Of a DNA stretch of 64,000 nt, positions 59,997 through 64,000 are shown in pieces. The stretch is taken from positions 3,694,869 through 3,758,868 of the forward strand of contig NW_022098031.1 in assembly GCF_002288925.2 (NCBI RefSeq), given 5' to 3'. The notes under the pieces were generated by a model, which was given only the letters and a program-made list of their open reading frames with translations, was not told where the DNA came from and ran no database searches. Both the position numbers and the translations under genes were made by a program. Source of the DNA: Delphinapterus leucas (taxonomy: Eukaryota; Chordata; Mammalia; Artiodactyla; Monodontidae). Numbering within the stretch: the first letter of the stretch is position 1; each line of letters opens with the position of its first letter.

Positions 59997-60888
59997 GGGG
60001 TAGCAATACTTATATCAGACAAAATAGACTTTAAAAGAAAGACTATAACAACAGACAATGAAGGATATTACATAAAGATAAAGGAATCAATCCAACAAGA
60101 AGATATAAACTTGTAAACATATATGGACTCAACATAGGAGCACATAAATGCATACAATAAATAAAAGAAGAAATTAACAATAACACAATAATAGTAGGGG
60201 ACTTTAACACCCCACTTACATCAATGAATAGATCATGCAGGCAGAAAATAAATAAGAAAATTGTCCTTAAATGACACATTAGACCAGATGGAGATATATA
60301 TGTATATGTAAAACTTTCCATCCAAAAGCAGCAGATTATATGTTCTTTTCAAGTGCACATGAAACACTCTCCAGGACAGATCATTTCCTGGGCCACAAAA
60401 CAAGTCAATAAATTTAAGAAGACTGAAATCATATCAAGCATCTTTTCTGACCACAATGTTATGAAGCTAGAAATCAATTACAAGAAAAAAACTGTAAAAA
60501 ACATAACACGCGGAGACTAAACAACATGCTACAAAACAACTAAATGGGTCACTGAAGATAGCAAATTGGAAATCAAAAAATACTTGGATTCAAATAAAAA
60601 CAGAAACACAATGATCCAAAATCTATGGAACACAGCAAAAGCAGTTTCAAAAGGGAAGTTTATAGCAATACAAGCCACCTCAGAAAATAAGAAAAATTTC
60701 ACAGAAACAATACAAGCTTACACTTAAAAAACTAGAAAAAGAAGAGCAAACAAAATCCAAGGTTAGTAGAAATTAATAAATAATAAAGACCAGAGCAGAA
60801 ATAAATAAAATAGAGACTAAAAAACAACAGAAAAGATCGGTGAAACTAAGAGCTAGTCCTTTGAAAACATAAACTAAATTGAAAAATC
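58558..60888 (+). mobile_element. L1 fragment: ORF1 and endonuclease part of ORF2, degenerate
   Basis: Starts inside the ORF1 coiled coil ('gagaagaatggatgaacaca'). The ORF1 RRM/C-terminal part is at 58912-59154 ([37 protein letters not shown]). ORF2 endonuclease sequence runs from about 59800 (QDPYTCCLQKTHF, with the catalytic-region E changed to K) and continues broken to 60888. Two A-runs, 58769-58786 and about 59968-59993, interrupt it. It is cut off by an L1 in opposite orientation. Confidence 0.93.
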
Positions 60889-61268
60889 TTTTTTTCCAAA
60901 TTTTTTTAATAGATCTTTATTGGAGTACAATTACTTCACAATACTGTGTTAGTTTCTGTTGCACAACAAAGCGAATCAGCCATATGCATACACATGTCCC
61001 CATATCCCCTCCCTCTTGAGCCTCCCTCCCATCCTCGTTATCCTACCCCTCTAGGTCATCACAAAGCACAGAGCCAATCTCTCTGGCTATGCTGCTGTTT
61101 CCTACTAGCTATCTGTTTTACATTTGGTAGTGTATATATGTCAATGCTACTCTCTCACTTCGTCCCAGCTTACCCTTCCCCCTCCTCGTGTCCTCAAGTC
61201 CATTCTCTACATGTGCATCTTTATTCCTGTCCTGCCCCTGGGTTCTTCAGAACCTTTTTTTTTTTTTT

Positions 61269-64000
61269 TTAGATTCCATATATATGCATTAGCATACGGT
61301 ATTTGTTTTTCTTTTTCTGACTTACTTCATTCTGTATGACACACTCTAGGTCCATCCACCTTACTACAAATAACTCAATTTCGTTTCTTTTTCTGGCTGA
61401 GTAATATTCCATTGTATATATGGGCCACATCTTCTTTATCCATTCATCTGTCAGTGGATACTTAGGTTGCTTCCATGTCCTGCCTATTATAGATAGTGTT
61501 GCAATAAACATTGTGGTACATGCTTGTCTTCGAATTATGGTTTTCTCAGGGTATATGCCCAGTAGTGGGATTGCTGGGTCATATGGTAGTTCTATTTTTA
61601 GTTTTTTAAGGAACCTCCATATTGTTTTCCATAGTGGCTGTATAAATTTACATTCCCACCAACAGTGTAGGAGGGTTCCCTTTTCACCACACCCTTTCCA
61701 GCATTTACTGTTTCTAGATTCTTTGATAATGGCCATTCTGACTGCAGTGAAGTGATACCTCATTGTAGTTTCGATTTGCATTTCTCAAATAATTAGTGGT
61801 GTTGAGCATCTTTTCATGTGCCTCTTGGCCATCTGTATGTCTTCCTTGGTGAAATGTCTATTTAGGTCTTATGCCCATTTTTTAACTGGATTGTTTGTTT
61901 TTTTGATATTGAGCTCTATGAGCTGTTTGTATATTTTGGAGATTATCCCTTTGTTGTTTCATTTGCAAATATTTTCTCCCATTCTGAGGGTTGTCTTTTT
62001 GTCTTGTGTATGGTTTCCTTTACTGTGCAAAAGCTTTTAAGTTTAATTAAGTCCCATTTGTTTATTTTTGTCTTTATTTTCATTACTCTAGGAGGTGGGT
62101 CAAAAAAGATCTGGCTGTAGATTATGTCAAAGAGTGTTTTTCCTATGTTTTCCTCTAAGGGTTTTACAGTGTCTGGTCTTACATTTAAGTCTTTAATCCA
62201 TTTGGAGTTTATTTTTCTATATGGTGTTAGGTAATGTTCTAATTTCATTCTTTTACACGTAGCTGTCCAGTTTCCCCAGCACCACTTTTTTTTTTTTTTT
62301 TTTTTGCGGTACACGGGTCTCTCACTGTTGTGGCCTCTCCCATTGCGGAGCACAGGCTCCGGACGGCGGGCTCAGCAGCCATGGCTCACGGGCCCAGCCG
62401 CTCCGCGGCATGTGGGATCTTCCTGGATCGGGGCATGAACCCGTGTCCCCTGCATCAGCAGGCGGACTCTCAACCACTGCGCCACCAGGGAAGCCCAGCA
62501 CCACTTATTGAAGAGGCTGTCTTTTCTCCATTGTATGTTCTTGCCTCTTTTGTCATAAATTAGGTGCCCATATGTGTGTGGGTTTATCTCTGGGCATTCT
62601 ATCTTGTACCATTGATTTATATTTCTGTTTCTGTGCCAGTACCATACTGTCTTGATTACTGTAGCTTTGTGGTATAGTTTGTAGCTGGGGAGCCTGATTC
62701 TTCCAACTCCGTTTTGCTTTCTCAAGATTGCTTTGGCTATTTGGGGTCTTCTGTGTTTCCATACGAATTGTAAAATTTTTTGTTCTACTTCTGTGGAGAC
62801 TGCCATTGGTAGTTTGATAAGGATTGCACTGAATCTGTAGATTGCTTTGGGTAGTAGAGTCATTTTCACAATGTTGATTCTTCCAATCCAAGAACACGGT
62901 ATATCTCTCCATCTGTTTATGTCATCTTTGATTTCTTTCATCAGTGTTTTATAGTTTTCTGAGTACGAGTCTTTCACCTCCTTAGGCAGGTTTATTCCAG
63001 GTATTTTATTCTTTTTGTTGTAATGGTAAATAAGAGTGTTTCCTTAGTTTCTCTTTCTGGTTTTTAGTTGTTGGTGTATAGGAATGCCAGAAATTTCTGT
63101 GCATTAATTTTGTATCCTGAAACCTTACCAAATTCACTGATTAGTTCTAGTAGCTTTCTGGTGGCATCTTTAGGATTTTCTATGTATAGTATCATATCAT
63201 CTGCAAACAGTGACAGTTTTACTTCTTCTTTTCCAATTTGTATTCCTTTTAATTCTTTTTCTTCTCTGGTTGCTGTGGCTAGGATTTCCAAAACTCTGTT
63301 GAATAAGAGTGGCAAGAATGGACATCCTTGTCTTATTCCTGATCTTAGTGGAAATGCTTTTAGCTTTTCACCATTGAGTATGATGCTTGCTGTGCGTTTG
63401 TCATATATGGCCTTTATTATGTTGAGGTAGGTTCCCTCTATGCCCATTTTCTGGAGAGTTTTTATCAGAAATGGGTGTTGAATATTGTCAAAAGCTTTTT
63501 CTGCATCTATTGAGATGATCATATGGTTTTTATTCCTTAATTTGTGAATGTGGTGTATCACATTGATTGATTTGCATATATGGAAGGAACTTGCATCACT
63601 GGGATAAATCCCACTTGATCATGGTGTATGATCCTTTTAATGTGCTGTTGGATTCTGTTTGCTAGTATTCTGTTCAGGATTTTTGCATCTATGTTCATCA
63701 GTGATATTGCTCTATAATTGTTTTTTGTTTGTGATATCTTTTTTGGTATCAGTGTGTTGGTGGCTTCATACAATGAATTAGGAGTGTTTCTCCCTCCACA
63801 ATTTTTTGGAAGAGTTTGAGAAGGATCAGTTTTAGCACTTCACTAAATGTTTGATAGAATTCACCTGTGAAGCCATCTGGTCCTGGACTTTCCGAGATTT
63901 TGGAACATCTTTACTTTCATTACTCTGAATTCTTTTTCAGGTAGATTGCCTATTTCCTCTTCATTTATTTGGACTTGTAGATTTTTACCTTGCTCCTTCA
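61269..64000 (-). pseudogene. L1 ORF2 (reverse transcriptase and C-terminus), broken
   Basis: Read from the right: an RT N-terminal part at 63558-63773 ([20 protein letters not shown]), then RT core at 63064-63561 with the intact catalytic FADD motif ([10 protein letters not shown]) and [10 protein letters not shown] thumb-region frame lies at 62372-62977, interrupted by the SINE. The C-terminal part at 61269-61781 has the Cys/His cluster ([18 protein letters not shown]) and ends HIYGI-stop. Frameshifts between pieces make it inactive. It is better preserved than the neighbouring plus-strand L1. Confidence 0.93.
62288..62494 (-). mobile_element. CHR SINE, short form, in L1 ORF2
   Basis: Reverse orientation with a long T-run. 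Perfect duplication ccagcaccactt (62276-62287 and 62495-62506) within the reverse L1. Confidence 0.96.

Larger units (their letters stand above)
60889..64000 (-). mobile_element. L1, reverse orientation, 3' half, continuing past the window
   Basis: The 3' end lies at 60889 (T-runs, AATAAA complement 'tctttattgg' near 60920). 3'UTR runs to about 61268, then ORF2 to the window edge. It holds a short-form CHR SINE. Because its 3' end lies against the broken plus-strand L1, it probably inserted into that element. The other half should then lie beyond 64000. Confidence 0.93.

Noticed and set aside
61420..61755. 111-codon plus-strand frame
   Set aside because: It is antisense of the L1 ORF2 C-terminus on the minus strand.

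Overview
This is mammalian nuclear DNA, almost certainly from a cetacean and probably a toothed whale. It carries about 20 CHR-type (tRNA-derived) SINEs, a family established as restricted to whales, hippos and ruminants. Most are the centrally deleted ~200-nt form that I associate with whales. Whale-type L1 elements are present, and I see no BovB or Bov-A2, which a ruminant should show. The species call is inference.

I find no intact cellular gene, no RNA gene and no CRISPR array. The open frames are chance frames or translations of repeats. The window reads as an AT-rich intergenic or deep-intronic block dominated by transposable elements of different ages.

Layout. 1-7.7 kb: old DNA transposons and LTRs (MER5A, MER20, Tigger1 derivative, MLT1-like) with CHR SINEs. 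9.3-10.3 kb: an old L1 split by two SINEs. 11-20 kb: mostly unique DNA with L2, MIR, L1 tails and a hAT element. 20.35-28.9 kb: a structurally full-length but dead L1 (5'UTR with a long G tract, ORF1, ORF2, 3' end). Its ORF2 is interrupted by a 2.2-kb composite insertion carrying 1.6 kb of GC-rich foreign-looking DNA between two CHR SINE pieces. 29-38.7 kb: unique DNA, an L2-like LINE with three nested insertions, and a tailless SINE. 38.8-39.5 kb: a 5'-truncated L1. 39.6-43.5 kb: repeat-poor unique DNA. 43.5-46.3 kb: a near-complete Tigger1 holding a likely mRNA-derived retrocopy fragment. 47.4-50.6 kb: a SINE cluster with an L1 inside a SINE inside a SINE inside an L2-like element. 51.2-52.7 kb: old L1. 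55-55.8 kb: two SINEs, one with an internal tandem repeat. 58.3-64 kb: two L1 copies in opposite orientation.

The most interesting observations concern insertion mechanism: the composite insertion with its GC-rich cargo, repeated traces of extra 3' sequence carried by retroelements (two poly(A) tracts before the target duplication), a tailless SINE with a long target duplication, and repeated use of one target site inside CHR SINEs. Family names are from memory of consensus sequences and were not checked by search.
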